Notes: generated by a model not told the origin, from the letters alone. DNA of 64,000 nucleotides from Anaerosolibacter carboniphilus (GCF_014205875.1 NZ_JACHEN010000024.1:29262-93261), one strand, 5' to 3'. Counted from the stretch's first letter, positions 1 to 8,594 are shown. Translations and numbers: made by a program.

Positions 1-686
1 ATAATCGTTATAATAAAGAGAACAAAAAACCAAGAGGATAGAAGCTTAACGTGAGACCAGTTTGTGCCATATACAGTTCCTGTGATCCAAAGCTGGGCTT
101 CCTTGATAAATACGACCGGACCATTGATGATGAGTATGGAGGTGACCGCTTTTGCTGCACCAGCGACGGCAATGCCGATCATGATGAGCCGATAGGGAGT
201 AACACCTTTTTTAAATGCAAGCAAATAAACGAATAATACTGCTGAAAAGGCTCCTACAAAAGCAAACACAGGCATGTAAAATATGCTAGTGGTTAAGGCA
301 TTATTTTTAGGATCCGTAAATAAGGTCAGGAATATTAAGGCGCCTACAGAACCGCTGTCGGTTATACCAATGATATTTGGTGCAGCCAGCGGGTTCTTTA
401 CAACGCCTTGAAGAATTGCTCCCGAAAGCCCTAGTGAAGTACCTACAAAAAAGGCTACTAATGTTCTCGGCAACCGTATAGTATGGATAATCAAGGAATC
501 GCCCGTATTATTTCCGCCAAAAATGATCTGAACAATCTTAAACATCGATATATGCTTTTGTCCCATGCTTAGACTGAAGAGTATGGATAAAATACAGATT
601 ATAGCAGCACTAAGTATGATGAAAACACTTCTTTTTTCATATATAACGGAAAATCTTCCTTTTCGAGCGATTAAAAAATTCTTCAT
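1..686 (-). CDS. FecCD-family iron-siderophore ABC permease (partial, runs off the left edge)
   Basis: Second membrane subunit of an iron(III)-siderophore (or haem/cobalamin-type) importer. The start codon at 686-684 overlaps the stop of the upstream permease as ATGA, so the two are translationally coupled. The frame stays open to base 1, leaving about 228 residues and no C-terminus. Family hallmarks include the stretch around IRLPRTLVAFFVGTSLGLSG and LQGVVKNPLAAPNIIG, and a hydrophobic segment near residues 19-40. The ATPase subunit is probably downstream, outside the window. Membrane-integral, working with the permease at 683-1741 and the lipoprotein at 1891-2856. Confidence 0.93.
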   Translation of the reverse strand, partial: MKNFLIARKGRFSVIYEKRSVFIILSAAIICILSILFSLSMGQKHISMFKIVQIIFGGNNTGDSLIIHTIRLPRTLVAFFVGTSLGLSGAILQGVVKNPLAAPNIIGITDSGSVGALIFLTLFTDPKNNALTTSIFYMPVFAFVGAFSAVLFVYLLAFKKGVTPYRLIMIGIAVAGAAKAVTSILIINGPVVFIKEAQLWITGTVYGTNWSHVKLLSSWFFVLFIITI

Positions 687-1741
687 GATCTATTTTCCTC
701 CTTTCTAGCAATATAGATGAAAAATGGTGCCCCAATGATAGCCGTTACTGCTCCCACGGGAATTTCTTTGGGATATATGATAAAACGAGAACCAATATCT
801 GCCAGTAATAAGAATATAGAACCAAGTACGATATTATAAGGGATGGCCCACTTAAATTCTGATCCGACGAGGGAACGGGTTAGGTGGGGAATGATTAACC
901 CTACGAGTCCAATAGGTCCTGCCACAGCCACAGAAGCACCCGCGAGCAAAACGACCAAAAGTATCATTTGAATCTTTAAAAATTCCGTATTTAAACCCAA
1001 TCCTTTTGCCATTTCTTCTCCAAGAGAAAAGATGTTTAGTTTCTTTGAAATAAAGAAACATATAACCCAGGCCCCTAACATGTAGGGAATCACATGAAAT
1101 AATACATCCATACTCCTTCCTTCCACGGAACCCGTAAGCCAGAACAGAACCTCTTCCATGGTTCTTTGATCTTTGTAGAGTATTACCTGGGTAAAGGACA
1201 TGAAAAAGGCGGAAACTGCTGCTCCTGCAAGGGTTAGATCAAAGGTCTGAATAGATCCTTTCATGCCGCCGGCTAAAGCATATACAAATAGAACTGCCAA
1301 GGCTGCGCCGACGAAGGAAAAGATTATCATGTGGTCTTGGGTAAACTGTGGAAAATAGCTATATGCAAAAACCATAAAAAAGGCTGCACCTGAGTTCACG
1401 CCTAATAACCCTGGTGAAGCCATAGGATTTTTTGTAAGGGTTTGCATCAGTGCACCGGATAGGCTTAAGCTAGCACCTATAAAGAGAGCTGTCAGCGTTC
1501 TTGGCATTCTTGACGTTTTTATGATGATGTGTTCCGTAAGATCGGAATAACTCCCATAGGCATTTACTAAATCAATCCACGAAGTTTTTATGTAACCTAA
1601 TAGCAAACTTCCTAAAAGACAAGCCATCAGCAAAGTAATAAATATCAGTAGTACAATGAATCTTGCTCTATTACTTTCCAATGAAAGCTTGAGATCCTTG
1701 ATATTCACCAAATAAAACATCCTCTCATCATGTAAATTCAT
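683..1741 (-). CDS. FecCD-family iron-siderophore ABC permease
   Basis: First membrane subunit of the iron importer, about 350 residues as usual for FecCD proteins. It shows repeated hydrophobic helices and the signatures SRMPRTLTALFIGASLSLSG, LTKNPMASPGLLGVNSG and VAGPIGLVGLIIPHLTR. The last is the loop that contacts the ATPase. The start is uncertain. The ATG at 1741 has no spaced ribosome site, but an AGAGG lies about nine bases before an in-frame TTG and twelve before a GTG, around 1710-1706, so the protein may begin near VNIKDLK. It is transcribed from its own promoter beside a Fur-like box and overlaps the next permease by four bases. Confidence 0.95.
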   Translation of the reverse strand: MNLHDERMFYLVNIKDLKLSLESNRARFIVLLIFITLLMACLLGSLLLGYIKTSWIDLVNAYGSYSDLTEHIIIKTSRMPRTLTALFIGASLSLSGALMQTLTKNPMASPGLLGVNSGAAFFMVFAYSYFPQFTQDHMIIFSFVGAALAVLFVYALAGGMKGSIQTFDLTLAGAAVSAFFMSFTQVILYKDQRTMEEVLFWLTGSVEGRSMDVLFHVIPYMLGAWVICFFISKKLNIFSLGEEMAKGLGLNTEFLKIQMILLVVLLAGASVAVAGPIGLVGLIIPHLTRSLVGSEFKWAIPYNIVLGSIFLLLADIGSRFIIYPKEIPVGAVTAIIGAPFFIYIARKEENRS

Positions 1742-1760
1742 AAAATATAATTACAATCAG

Positions 1761-1789
1761 AGTATAAGCTATTGTCGAAAGAGTGTCAA
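1761..1789 (-). promoter_or_regulatory. sigma-A promoter for the permease operon
   Basis: On the minus strand, TTGACA (1789-1784) and TATACT (1766-1761) are separated by exactly 17 bases. It fires leftward into the FecCD genes, and the Fur-like box abuts its -35. Confidence 0.8.
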
Positions 1790-1804
1790 TGATAATGATT
1801 GCTA
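1790..1804. promoter_or_regulatory. Fur-like operator between divergent iron-uptake promoters
   Basis: TGATAATGATTGCTA resembles the 7-1-7 Fur box TGATAATNATTATCA: the left half is perfect and the right half is partial. A second TGATAATTA half-site lies at 1813-1821. The site sits directly upstream of the permease -35 and about 19 bases before the lipoprotein -35, so one repressor could close both promoters when iron is plentiful. Fur is not encoded in the window; the assignment rests on sequence and on the iron-uptake genes. Confidence 0.65.
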
Positions 1805-1822
1805 TAATTAGATGATAATTAC

Positions 1823-1851
1823 TTGCAATTAAAAAACATTTATGATATGAT
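1823..1851 (+). promoter_or_regulatory. sigma-A promoter for the siderophore-binding lipoprotein
   Basis: TTGCAA (1823-1828) and TATGAT (1846-1851) with a 17-base spacer, about 40 bases before the lipoprotein start. Confidence 0.7.
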
Positions 1852-1890
1852 CTGAAACGTAACAATAAAACTTACAATGGGAGGATTCGT

Positions 1891-2856
1891 ATGAAAGCAA
1901 AAAAAATATTAGCAATGTTAACCCTTTTAGTCGTAGCAATTGCATTTACAGCATGCACAACCGTGAAGAAAAATGAGGATGCCCAGCAGGTGTCGAATAC
2001 AAATGCTCCAGTAAGAGTCATTGAACATGCCATGGGTCAGACAGAAATTGCAGGGGAGCCAAAGCGGATCGTTATATTGACGAATGAAGGTACGGAGGCA
2101 TTGCTTGAGTTAGGTGTGAAGCCGGTAGGCGCAGTTCAATCTTGGACAGGAAATCCTTGGTATAAGCATATTGAAAAGGATATGGAAGGGGTTCAAAACT
2201 TAGGGGAAGAAAGTCAAGTGAATATAGAAGCAATCGCAGCATTAGAGCCAGATCTAATTATAGGAAACAAGATGAGACATGAAAAGATTTATGATCAGCT
2301 TTCTCAAATTGCACCGACAGTGTATTCGGATACCCTAAGGGGAGAATGGAAATCCAACTTTGCGTTTTATGCGAAGGTATTAAACAAAGAAGAAGAAGGA
2401 AATGACATCATTAAAAAATTCGATGACCGTGTCGCAAGCATTGCAGCATTAGCAGGAGACAAGTTGAAAACTGAAGTATCTATCGTAAGATTTATGCCTG
2501 GTAAGACAAGGATTTATCTAGGAGATACTTTCTCGGGTACCATACTGAAGCAAATCGGCTTTGCAAGACCAGAAAACCAAAGAAGTGATGAATTTACAAT
2601 CGAAATCGGTAAAGAAAGATTGAAAGAAGCAGATGGGCAGGTAATGTTCTACTTTACATATGAAAAGGGAGACGGTGAAGGGACTGCTAGAGAAAAAGAG
2701 TGGTTAGAAGATCCGATGTTCAAAACCCTAAATGCTGTTAAGAATAACAAGCTTTATAAGGTTGATGACGTTTCATGGAACACTGCCGGAGGTGTGAAAG
2801 CAGCAAATTTAATGCTTGATGATATTGAAAACTTTATAAAGTCAGATAAATTCTAA
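1891..2856 (+). CDS. Iron-siderophore ABC transporter substrate-binding lipoprotein
   Basis: Extracytoplasmic binding protein of the FhuD/FecB (helical-backbone) class, 321 residues. The N-terminus is a lipoprotein signal, basic then hydrophobic, ending AIAFTAC with the modified cysteine at about residue 22. The mature part has the family's openings EHAMGQTEIAGEPKRIV and LLELGVKPVGAV, and VNIEAIAALEPDLIIG. GGGAGG precedes the ATG. It faces the two FecCD permeases across a shared regulatory region, so it most likely delivers a ferric siderophore to them. The exact ligand cannot be read from the sequence. Confidence 0.94.
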   Translation: MKAKKILAMLTLLVVAIAFTACTTVKKNEDAQQVSNTNAPVRVIEHAMGQTEIAGEPKRIVILTNEGTEALLELGVKPVGAVQSWTGNPWYKHIEKDMEGVQNLGEESQVNIEAIAALEPDLIIGNKMRHEKIYDQLSQIAPTVYSDTLRGEWKSNFAFYAKVLNKEEEGNDIIKKFDDRVASIAALAGDKLKTEVSIVRFMPGKTRIYLGDTFSGTILKQIGFARPENQRSDEFTIEIGKERLKEADGQVMFYFTYEKGDGEGTAREKEWLEDPMFKTLNAVKNNKLYKVDDVSWNTAGGVKAANLMLDDIENFIKSDKF

Positions 2857-2882
2857 TAAAAAGTCAAATAAGAAATTATGAG

Positions 2883-2920
2883 AGAGAGTCACTGGAAGGT
2901 CGTCAGTGACTCTTTTGGTT
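2883..2920 (+). terminator. Rho-independent terminator after the lipoprotein gene
   Basis: Perfect 10-bp stem AGAGTCACTG (2885-2894) with CAGTGACTCT (2904-2913), nine-base loop, followed by TTTTGGTTG. Confidence 0.85.
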
Positions 2921-3107
2921 GTGTAAGAAAAAGCTATTGGAGAATTTTCAATAGTCCTATTCTTAAGATGATCCTTACTTTCTTTAAGGGATATTGACGG
3001 TTATAAATACTTAAACAATCTTTATAGAATTTTTAAAATTGCTTTATGGGCAGTTTAAGTTCATTTTTTATAATGACCTTGTAAATAAAAAAAGGAGGTC
3101 ATTTGAT

Positions 3108-3785
3108 ATGAACAAAATTAAGTTAATGTATGATGTGGTGAAAACATTAAAGGAAAAAGAAATTTTTAAAGGAACTTTAAAAGCAGATGCCAGCAAAGAT
3201 CAAGTCAAAGTATTTCGTCTAGAAAAAGAATTTGAAAAAAATACTTTAAGTGGTCAAGTGAAGTCTAAAATTAGTACAGAGCTAGACTATGAAGGAAAGA
3301 AAGTAAAGCATGAGAGTAATACAGAATTTAACTTGCAGGATTGTTGTAGAGGTGAAGGTTCTCATCCTGGCTTTATGAAGCACATCCATGAACATCCACA
3401 CCTTCATAACAGGAAATGCTGCGGCGTAAAGGGCAAGCTTTCAAAAATTGCATTTGTACTGAATACCTTGAACAATATGAAGGTGGAGGAACAGGAAGAC
3501 AAGCGTGTAATACTGTCCATTAGCATTGATGAGATACCTGAAGAATTGAAAGATATCATCCAAGAAAAGATGCAACATAAAGGGAATCAAGAGGAAAAAG
3601 GCCCTCATGGCTGCTGCATGGAAGCGTGCTGCTTAACAGAAGACATAAATATTGATATCCAAGCACAAATTAATAAAAACAATGAACTAGAAAAGGTGCA
3701 AGTTGCTGTTCGCGGAAAGCAGAAGAAAGAGTCCGGCGAGATTCATGATATCCATCTTGAGGCAGAGCTAAACTTAACATGGTAA
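3108..3785 (+). CDS. Hypothetical Cys/His-rich protein upstream of a two-component system
   Basis: Not recognised as a named family. The start at 3108 is chosen because AAAGGAGGTC stands just ahead; an upstream in-frame ATG at 3039 lacks one. The 225-residue product has no signal peptide or membrane segment. It looks like beta-rich charged repeats broken by two metal-ligand-like clusters. Residues 79-105 hold a CC pair, six histidines (86, 92, 94, 96, 98, 100) and a second CC pair. Residues 167-175 read HGCC..ACC. Such spacing suggests metal or redox sensing, but this is inference. The histidine kinase that follows, behind a terminator and its own promoter, also has a His/Cys-rich N-terminus, so the genes may serve one metal response. 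Confidence 0.85.
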   Translation: MNKIKLMYDVVKTLKEKEIFKGTLKADASKDQVKVFRLEKEFEKNTLSGQVKSKISTELDYEGKKVKHESNTEFNLQDCCRGEGSHPGFMKHIHEHPHLHNRKCCGVKGKLSKIAFVLNTLNNMKVEEQEDKRVILSISIDEIPEELKDIIQEKMQHKGNQEEKGPHGCCMEACCLTEDINIDIQAQINKNNELEKVQVAVRGKQKKESGEIHDIHLEAELNLTW

Positions 3786-3824
3786 GCAAAGAAATAGCGA
3801 CTATTTAACAAGCAGGTTCTAATG

Positions 3825-3867
3825 TAAGGGTGTTAGGAAGCCAGGGGGTTTTAACACCCTTATATTC
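3825..3867 (+). terminator. Rho-independent terminator
   Basis: TAAGGGTGTTA (3825-3835) pairs perfectly with TAACACCCTTA (3852-3862), followed by an AT-rich tail. It separates the Cys/His-rich gene from the kinase gene. Confidence 0.75.
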
Positions 3868-3890
3868 TATTCTTTTTAGGTATAAAAAAG

Positions 3891-3899
3891 TGGTATAAT
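3891..3899 (+). promoter_or_regulatory. extended -10 promoter for the kinase/regulator pair
   Basis: TGGTATAAT is a perfect extended -10. The -35 position (about 3871-3876, TCTTTT) is poor, as is common when TGn is present. It lies 33 bases before the kinase ATG. Confidence 0.6.
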
Positions 3900-3932
3900 G
3901 GAGGAAATAATCAGGAAGAACAGGTGGTTAAT

Positions 3933-5048
3933 ATGTTCAAGCGTCATAAGCAAATTCATAGATATTTTCATGAGGATCATGAGCAATATTGTTGTTATCA
4001 TGAGGACTTTCATTTGTATCACCGATATGTTAAATGGGGTCGGTTCATTGCTTTTTTATTTAACCTTTCCATTGTGTATTTATTGCTTAAATGGATAGGC
4101 AACCAAGGAATAGCCATCTTCTTCGCCGTATTTATCAGTATCAAGGAAATCATACAGTTATCTTTTCTTTGGCGTTTGGAGAAAAGAATATTCCAGCCTA
4201 TGGACCAGCTGAAAGATGCAGTAGATGAAATCGCAAAAGGAAATTATAACGTAAGAGTGGATGGTGAGATTACCAATGAATTTGGTGTATTGATACACTC
4301 CTTCAATGCGATGGCGGAAAAACTAAAACAAAGTGAGAAAATGAAGCTTGCCTATGAAAAAAATAGGAAGGATTTAATTGCTAATATTTCTCATGATTTA
4401 AAAACGCCCATTGCATCTATTCAAGGTTATATTGAGGCAATTCTCGATGGTGTTGTTACATCCCCGGAAAAGAACAGCAAATACTTGAAAATCATACAGC
4501 ATAATGCTACTTATATAAATAAATTAATTGATGATCTTTTTTTATTTTCTAAACTGGATATGGAAAAATTGGATTTTCAATACCAGGACATTCAGATACG
4601 CTCCTACATGGATGATCTCATGGAAGAATTTCAGTATGAATTAGAGGAAAGGCGAATTGAATTCAAATATATGGATAGAATGGAATCCAACTATGTTGTT
4701 CAGTTGGATGGAAAAAGGATACAGCAAGCTATAAGAAATATCATTGGCAATGCTGTAAAGTATGGAAATGAAGAGTGCTTGAGTGTGTGTGTTGAGTTGT
4801 CTATGGAGGATGGCTTCGCACGAATACAGATAAAAGATAATGGACCTGGAATTCCTGAAGATAGGCTTCCTTATATATTTGATAGATTTTATCGAATTGA
4901 CCTAGAGCGTACAAAAGATCTTATGAGTACAGGTCTTGGCTTGGCAATCGCCAAAGAACTGGTAGAAAGCCATAAAGGGAAAATTATGGTTTCCAGTATA
5001 GAAGGACAGGGAAGCTGCTTTACAATAATGCTTCCGGTTGTTAGATAA
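3933..5048 (+). CDS. Sensor histidine kinase with a short membrane sensor and His/Cys-rich N-terminus
   Basis: Membrane histidine kinase, 371 residues from the ATG at 3933, which AGGTGG precedes by five bases; an in-frame GTG lies at 3924. Residues 5-30 carry seven His and two Cys before the first helix. Two closely spaced helices follow (about 37-58 and 63-85) with almost no extracellular loop, then a HAMP region with RIFQPMDQLKDAVDEIAKGN. The HisKA box is ISHDLKTP, with phospho-acceptor His about 154. N, G1 and G2 boxes of the ATPase domain are present (NIIGNAVKYG, DNGPGIPED, STGLGLAIAKELV). Such kinases usually sense at or inside the membrane. The cognate regulator starts 20 bases downstream; kinase-first order is the less common arrangement. 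Confidence 0.93.
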   Translation: MFKRHKQIHRYFHEDHEQYCCYHEDFHLYHRYVKWGRFIAFLFNLSIVYLLLKWIGNQGIAIFFAVFISIKEIIQLSFLWRLEKRIFQPMDQLKDAVDEIAKGNYNVRVDGEITNEFGVLIHSFNAMAEKLKQSEKMKLAYEKNRKDLIANISHDLKTPIASIQGYIEAILDGVVTSPEKNSKYLKIIQHNATYINKLIDDLFLFSKLDMEKLDFQYQDIQIRSYMDDLMEEFQYELEERRIEFKYMDRMESNYVVQLDGKRIQQAIRNIIGNAVKYGNEECLSVCVELSMEDGFARIQIKDNGPGIPEDRLPYIFDRFYRIDLERTKDLMSTGLGLAIAKELVESHKGKIMVSSIEGQGSCFTIMLPVVR

Positions 5049-5067
5049 GGTGAAGGGAGGATTTCAG

Positions 5068-5754
5068 ATGAAAAGTATCTTAATTATTGAGGATGATATT
5101 AACATTGCAGAATTGGAGCGAGATTATCTTCAGCTAAATGGCTATAAGGTAGATATGGTACATGATGGTACCCAGGGATTAAAGAAGGCATTATCGAGTA
5201 TTTACGATGTCATTCTTGTGGATTTGATGCTTCCCAACACAAATGGTTATGAGATTATTCAGGAGATCCGAAAAAAGCTGGAAATTCCCATTATCGTTAT
5301 CTCTGCCAGGAATGAAGATATTGATAAAATCAGAGGATTAGGGTTCGGTGCCGATGACTATTTAACAAAGCCTTTTAGTCCAGCAGAATTGGTGGCCAGA
5401 GTAAAATCCCATATTAAAAGATATGAACGTCTCATGGGAAAAAAGGTAACAAATGAGACAATAAGCCATAAAGGCCTAGAAATCAACACCGCGTCCCATA
5501 AGGTTTTTGTAAACGGAAAAGAAGTTCAATTGACGACAAAAGAATATGAACTTTTGCTATTTCTAGCTTCCAATCCCAATAATGTATTTAGTAAGGAACA
5601 GATTTTTGATACCATATGGGGAGAAGAATATTATGGGGATTTGGCAACCGTAGCCGTTCATATTCAAAAGATAAGAAAAAAAATCGAAAAAGATTCATCA
5701 AATCCAGAATATATCGAGACCATATGGGGAGCAGGATATAGATTTAATGCATAA
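5068..5754 (+). CDS. OmpR/PhoP-family response regulator
   Basis: Two-domain DNA-binding regulator, 228 residues from the ATG at 5068 behind GGGAGG; a longer in-frame start at 5038 is less likely. The receiver domain has the acidic pair ED/D at 8-10, phospho-acceptor Asp52 in VDLMLP, Ser/Ala near 80 and Lys in TKPFSPAE. The C-terminal winged helix is complete (TTKEYELLLFLASN, VAVHIQKIRKKIE, ETIWGAGYRF). It is presumably phosphorylated by the kinase just upstream. Target genes are unknown; the neighbouring Cys/His-rich gene is one candidate. Confidence 0.95.
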   Translation: MKSILIIEDDINIAELERDYLQLNGYKVDMVHDGTQGLKKALSSIYDVILVDLMLPNTNGYEIIQEIRKKLEIPIIVISARNEDIDKIRGLGFGADDYLTKPFSPAELVARVKSHIKRYERLMGKKVTNETISHKGLEINTASHKVFVNGKEVQLTTKEYELLLFLASNPNNVFSKEQIFDTIWGEEYYGDLATVAVHIQKIRKKIEKDSSNPEYIETIWGAGYRFNA

Positions 5755-5941
5755 TCAGAAATAGGACAAAAACAGAGAATATTGCTGGGCTATACCATAA
5801 AACCTTCCTGTTTTCGAAGATAATGAGGAATTATTTTTTGTTTATTGAGAGGAAAAAATTTGTCTGAGGAAGACATTCCATTGAAAAGAATTAAAGTTTA
5901 TCTATCACAAAGTGAAAAACATCAGATTCTATGTGAGAATC

Positions 5942-5980
5942 AAAGACCACCTATAAAAACATGTAGGTGGTCTTTGAATT
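5942..5980. terminator. bidirectional terminator between convergent genes
   Basis: Perfect 12-bp stem AAAGACCACCTA (5942-5953) with TAGGTGGTCTTT (5964-5975). The flanking A and T runs would serve both the regulator gene (plus) and the metallo-beta-lactamase-fold gene (minus). The 190 bases before it hold no gene I can support. Confidence 0.8.
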
Positions 5981-5995
5981 CTTTAAGCATTCATA

Positions 5996-6640
5996 CTATT
6001 GTACTTTTAAAAATGGTCCATGGCCTAAGGCAACATACCTAACTGGCAGATTTAGCAATGTGGATTGTAATGCTTCACGGGCACTGGAGGAAGGAATATT
6101 TTGATCTGTAATGCTTTTCACTTCCTCCGCCCATTTTGAATCAACTATAGGATCCGTAATATTACCCATGCGAATAAACAAATCAGCACTAAAAAATATT
6201 CCTCGCTTTTCTTCCATAACCAGCAGACCTTCCCATAGGTGCATTTCAGATGGATAGGCGATGAAATTCAGCTGACAATCATCAGTTTCTAGGGTTTCAT
6301 TTGGCTTTTTTATGATGATTTCATGGGTAATGCCAAAACCTTTTAATTGACGGGCAGTAATTTCAGAGCATATGGTTTTTGCTTGAGGGTAATGTTCCAA
6401 GAGAAAACCTAATCCGCCGCACTCATCACTTTCAAAATGAGAAACAAAAATATAGGATAATTGCTGGCTGCCTAAAAGATCCTTTATTTTAGGTAAAAGC
6501 TCCTTTGTCTGATCAATGCTACCCGTGTGAACAAGCAGAGGTTCGCTGCCTAAAAGCAGATATTGATTAAAGGTAATGGGAATGAAATCACTTCCACTAT
6601 TAAATTGATAAAAATCATCAAAGAGTTTGACTTGCTTCAT
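5996..6640 (-). CDS. Metallo-beta-lactamase-fold protein of the flavodiiron (ODP) type
   Basis: Stand-alone 214-residue domain of the oxygen-binding diiron type found in flavodiiron proteins. It has no flavodoxin or rubredoxin domain. Ligand motifs are in order: HFESDE (His68, Glu70, Asp72) followed by CGG, His134 in SEMHLWEG, Asp153 in SADLF, and a final GHGP near residue 206. The HxExD pattern rather than HxHxDH marks the oxygen/NO-reductase branch. AAAGGAG precedes the ATG. Likely role: oxidative or nitrosative stress protection or redox sensing. Catalysis would need an external electron donor not encoded here. Confidence 0.9.
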   Translation of the reverse strand: MKQVKLFDDFYQFNSGSDFIPITFNQYLLLGSEPLLVHTGSIDQTKELLPKIKDLLGSQQLSYIFVSHFESDECGGLGFLLEHYPQAKTICSEITARQLKGFGITHEIIIKKPNETLETDDCQLNFIAYPSEMHLWEGLLVMEEKRGIFFSADLFIRMGNITDPIVDSKWAEEVKSITDQNIPSSSAREALQSTLLNLPVRYVALGHGPFLKVQ

Positions 6641-6910
6641 ATGTACGCGGCTCCTTTCATATTTGAAAAAATTACACCATTCATAGTTTTCCTTTGTGGG
6701 CTCTAAATAATTCTACAGCAGTAGAGTGTTAAAAACAATAAATATAGCTATCGTTCCAATGGAGATATGCTATCGCTGCATATAGCAATCTGGAGAGAGG
6801 TGCCAGAAAATAAATATATGGAAAAAGGAAATGATTCATTAATGAAGACAGCCTTGGAATATACTTGTACTAGATATATTTCGGAAAGAGATTAAGGGGG
6901 GAACCAGAAT

Positions 6911-7702
6911 ATGAAAAGACTAGGTGTATACAATAATAAAGGCGGAGTTGGAAAAAGCACCCTTACGGCAAATCTAGGGGCAGGGCTGGCTGTGAAGTTT
7001 GGATATAAGATCCTAATTTTAGACCTGGACTCTCAAAGAGATTCGTCAAGATTTTTAGGGGTACTGGATGCTGCAAAAGCGATTAACGACGTGTTTGAAC
7101 AAGAGGATGCAAGAAGAAAAGGCAGAGTTGTGGCAAACGAAATCAAACTAAAAGATTGCATCACATATAATGTACGGACAAATCTGGATCTGCTTACAAA
7201 CAGAGGGTTGAAAGATATTGAAAGCTATATCAAAGATACAAGGCGGTTTGATCTTGTTTTTGGAAAAATGTTGGTCGATCTAGAAAAGATGAATTATGAT
7301 TGTATCCTGATTGATTGTGGACCATCTCAGACAAGCATCAATGATGCTATTCTTTCTTATATAGATCATGTTCTTGTGCCCATCCAAACAGAAACTGCAA
7401 GCGTAGAAGCCATTGGAAATGTATACGCTTATCTAAATGAGCTGGATCTACCCAGTGCAAAAATCAAATTTATTGTTCCCAATATGTTTGATAGCAGATT
7501 GCTTGATGCGAAGAAGAACCTGGAACGCATCCATGAATATTTTAAAGAGGATACCAATGTAGTTATTACAGAGCCCATCCAGAGAAAGGTGAAAATCACT
7601 GAGGCTGGCTCCCTTGGAAAGAGTACCTTTGAGTATGATTCGAAAGCTGCCGATCAGATTTCAAAAGTAACAGAAATTGTGGCAGGATATCTGAAAGCAT
7701 AA
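6911..7702 (+). CDS. ParA/MinD-family ATPase (orphan)
   Basis: Cytoplasmic deviant-Walker ATPase, 263 residues. The P-loop is NNKGGVGKST (8-17) with the signature lysine at 10. The switch region reads DLDSQRDSS where DxDPQ is usual. Walker B is CILIDCGPS, and the later VLVPIQTETASVEA is typical of ParA. A purine-rich GGGGGG site precedes the ATG. No ParB, no parS-like repeat and no replication gene lie nearby. It may therefore position some cargo other than a plasmid, or be a remnant of a mobile element. The 270 bases upstream show no other gene. Confidence 0.92.
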   Translation: MKRLGVYNNKGGVGKSTLTANLGAGLAVKFGYKILILDLDSQRDSSRFLGVLDAAKAINDVFEQEDARRKGRVVANEIKLKDCITYNVRTNLDLLTNRGLKDIESYIKDTRRFDLVFGKMLVDLEKMNYDCILIDCGPSQTSINDAILSYIDHVLVPIQTETASVEAIGNVYAYLNELDLPSAKIKFIVPNMFDSRLLDAKKNLERIHEYFKEDTNVVITEPIQRKVKITEAGSLGKSTFEYDSKAADQISKVTEIVAGYLKA

Positions 7703-7743
7703 GAATATAGAGATATACTTAAAATAGAAGCGATATAGATTTA

Positions 7744-7790
7744 AAGCCCCTGTTGCCTTTTGATTTTTAAAGGAAGCAGGGGTTTTTAAA
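7744..7790 (+). terminator. Rho-independent terminator after the ParA gene
   Basis: AAGCCCCTG..GCCTTT pairs with AAAGG..CAGGGG across a short loop and ends in TTTTT. Confidence 0.8.
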
Positions 7791-7880
7791 CACAATAGCT
7801 TCTTATTGAGATTTTTATAGAATGAAATGAATATAGATAGTTAAGTAAAAAATGAATCATTTCATTTTAGGAGGTTGAAA

Positions 7881-8594
7881 ATGAAGATATTGGTTATTTC
7901 TAAGAGGCGTCTATACACTGGATTCATCATCATCGTGATGCTGTGTGCAGGGATCTTGCTTTGGAGGAGTCTTGCAAAAAGTACACTATGGTATACCAAT
8001 GAAAATGAACCGATACGGAATGTTGATCCAGAATCCAATAAATTTGCCATAACCTGCAATGTAGATTGGGGAAATGAAGTGATACCAGACATACTCAAAA
8101 CATTGGAAGAAGAAAACGTTAAAATTACCTTTTTTGTAACAGGGCGTTGGGCCTCAAACAATCCAGAAATATTAAAAGAAATATATAGTCATGGACACGA
8201 AATTGGGAATCATGGTTACAGTCATAAGATGCATAGCAAAATTGATCGGGAAACCAATCGCATGGAAATAAAAAAGACGGAAGAAGTCATAGAAAGCATT
8301 TTGGGGATTAAGACCCATTATTTTGCGCCTCCCTCGGGAGATTTCAATGAGTTAACCCTAGAGGTAGCACAAGAGCTAGGGTATAAAACAATACTCTGGA
8401 GTGTAGATACCATAGACTGGAAAGAGGGATCTACCGCACAAGTGATTTTAGATAGAGTGCTGAAGAAACCTCATAAAGGAGGGATTTTGCTGATGCATCC
8501 TAAGCCTGAGACGGCAAAGGCACTACCGGTGATTATCAAGAATATAAAGAAAGAAAATATACAGCTAGGAACGGTTTCGGATTTGCTTAACTGA
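7881..8594 (+). CDS. PdaB/YlxY-like polysaccharide deacetylase
   Basis: NodB-domain carbohydrate esterase, 237 residues from the ATG at 7881 behind TAGGAGG. A single N-terminal helix (about 10-30) anchors it to the outer face of the membrane. The canonical TFDDG motif is replaced by CNVDWGN, close to the DISWG form of sporulation deacetylase PdaB, keeping one aspartate. The metal-binding HxxxH is present as HGYSH within GHEIGNHGYSH. APPSGDFN, DTIDWK and LMHPKP follow as in the family. Probable substrate is peptidoglycan (spore cortex or wall), inferred from PdaB. It is a monocistronic gene. Confidence 0.9.
   Translation: MKILVISKRRLYTGFIIIVMLCAGILLWRSLAKSTLWYTNENEPIRNVDPESNKFAITCNVDWGNEVIPDILKTLEEENVKITFFVTGRWASNNPEILKEIYSHGHEIGNHGYSHKMHSKIDRETNRMEIKKTEEVIESILGIKTHYFAPPSGDFNELTLEVAQELGYKTILWSVDTIDWKEGSTAQVILDRVLKKPHKGGILLMHPKPETAKALPVIIKNIKKENIQLGTVSDLLN

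Noticed and set aside
3898..4098. 66-codon frame starting in the kinase promoter
   Set aside because: It begins inside the -10 element and overlaps the histidine kinase in another frame.
5845..6042. 65-codon plus-strand frame between the response regulator and the metallo-beta-lactamase-fold gene
   Set aside because: It runs through the terminator hairpin at 5942-5975 into the opposing gene, has a weak start and no recognisable sequence.
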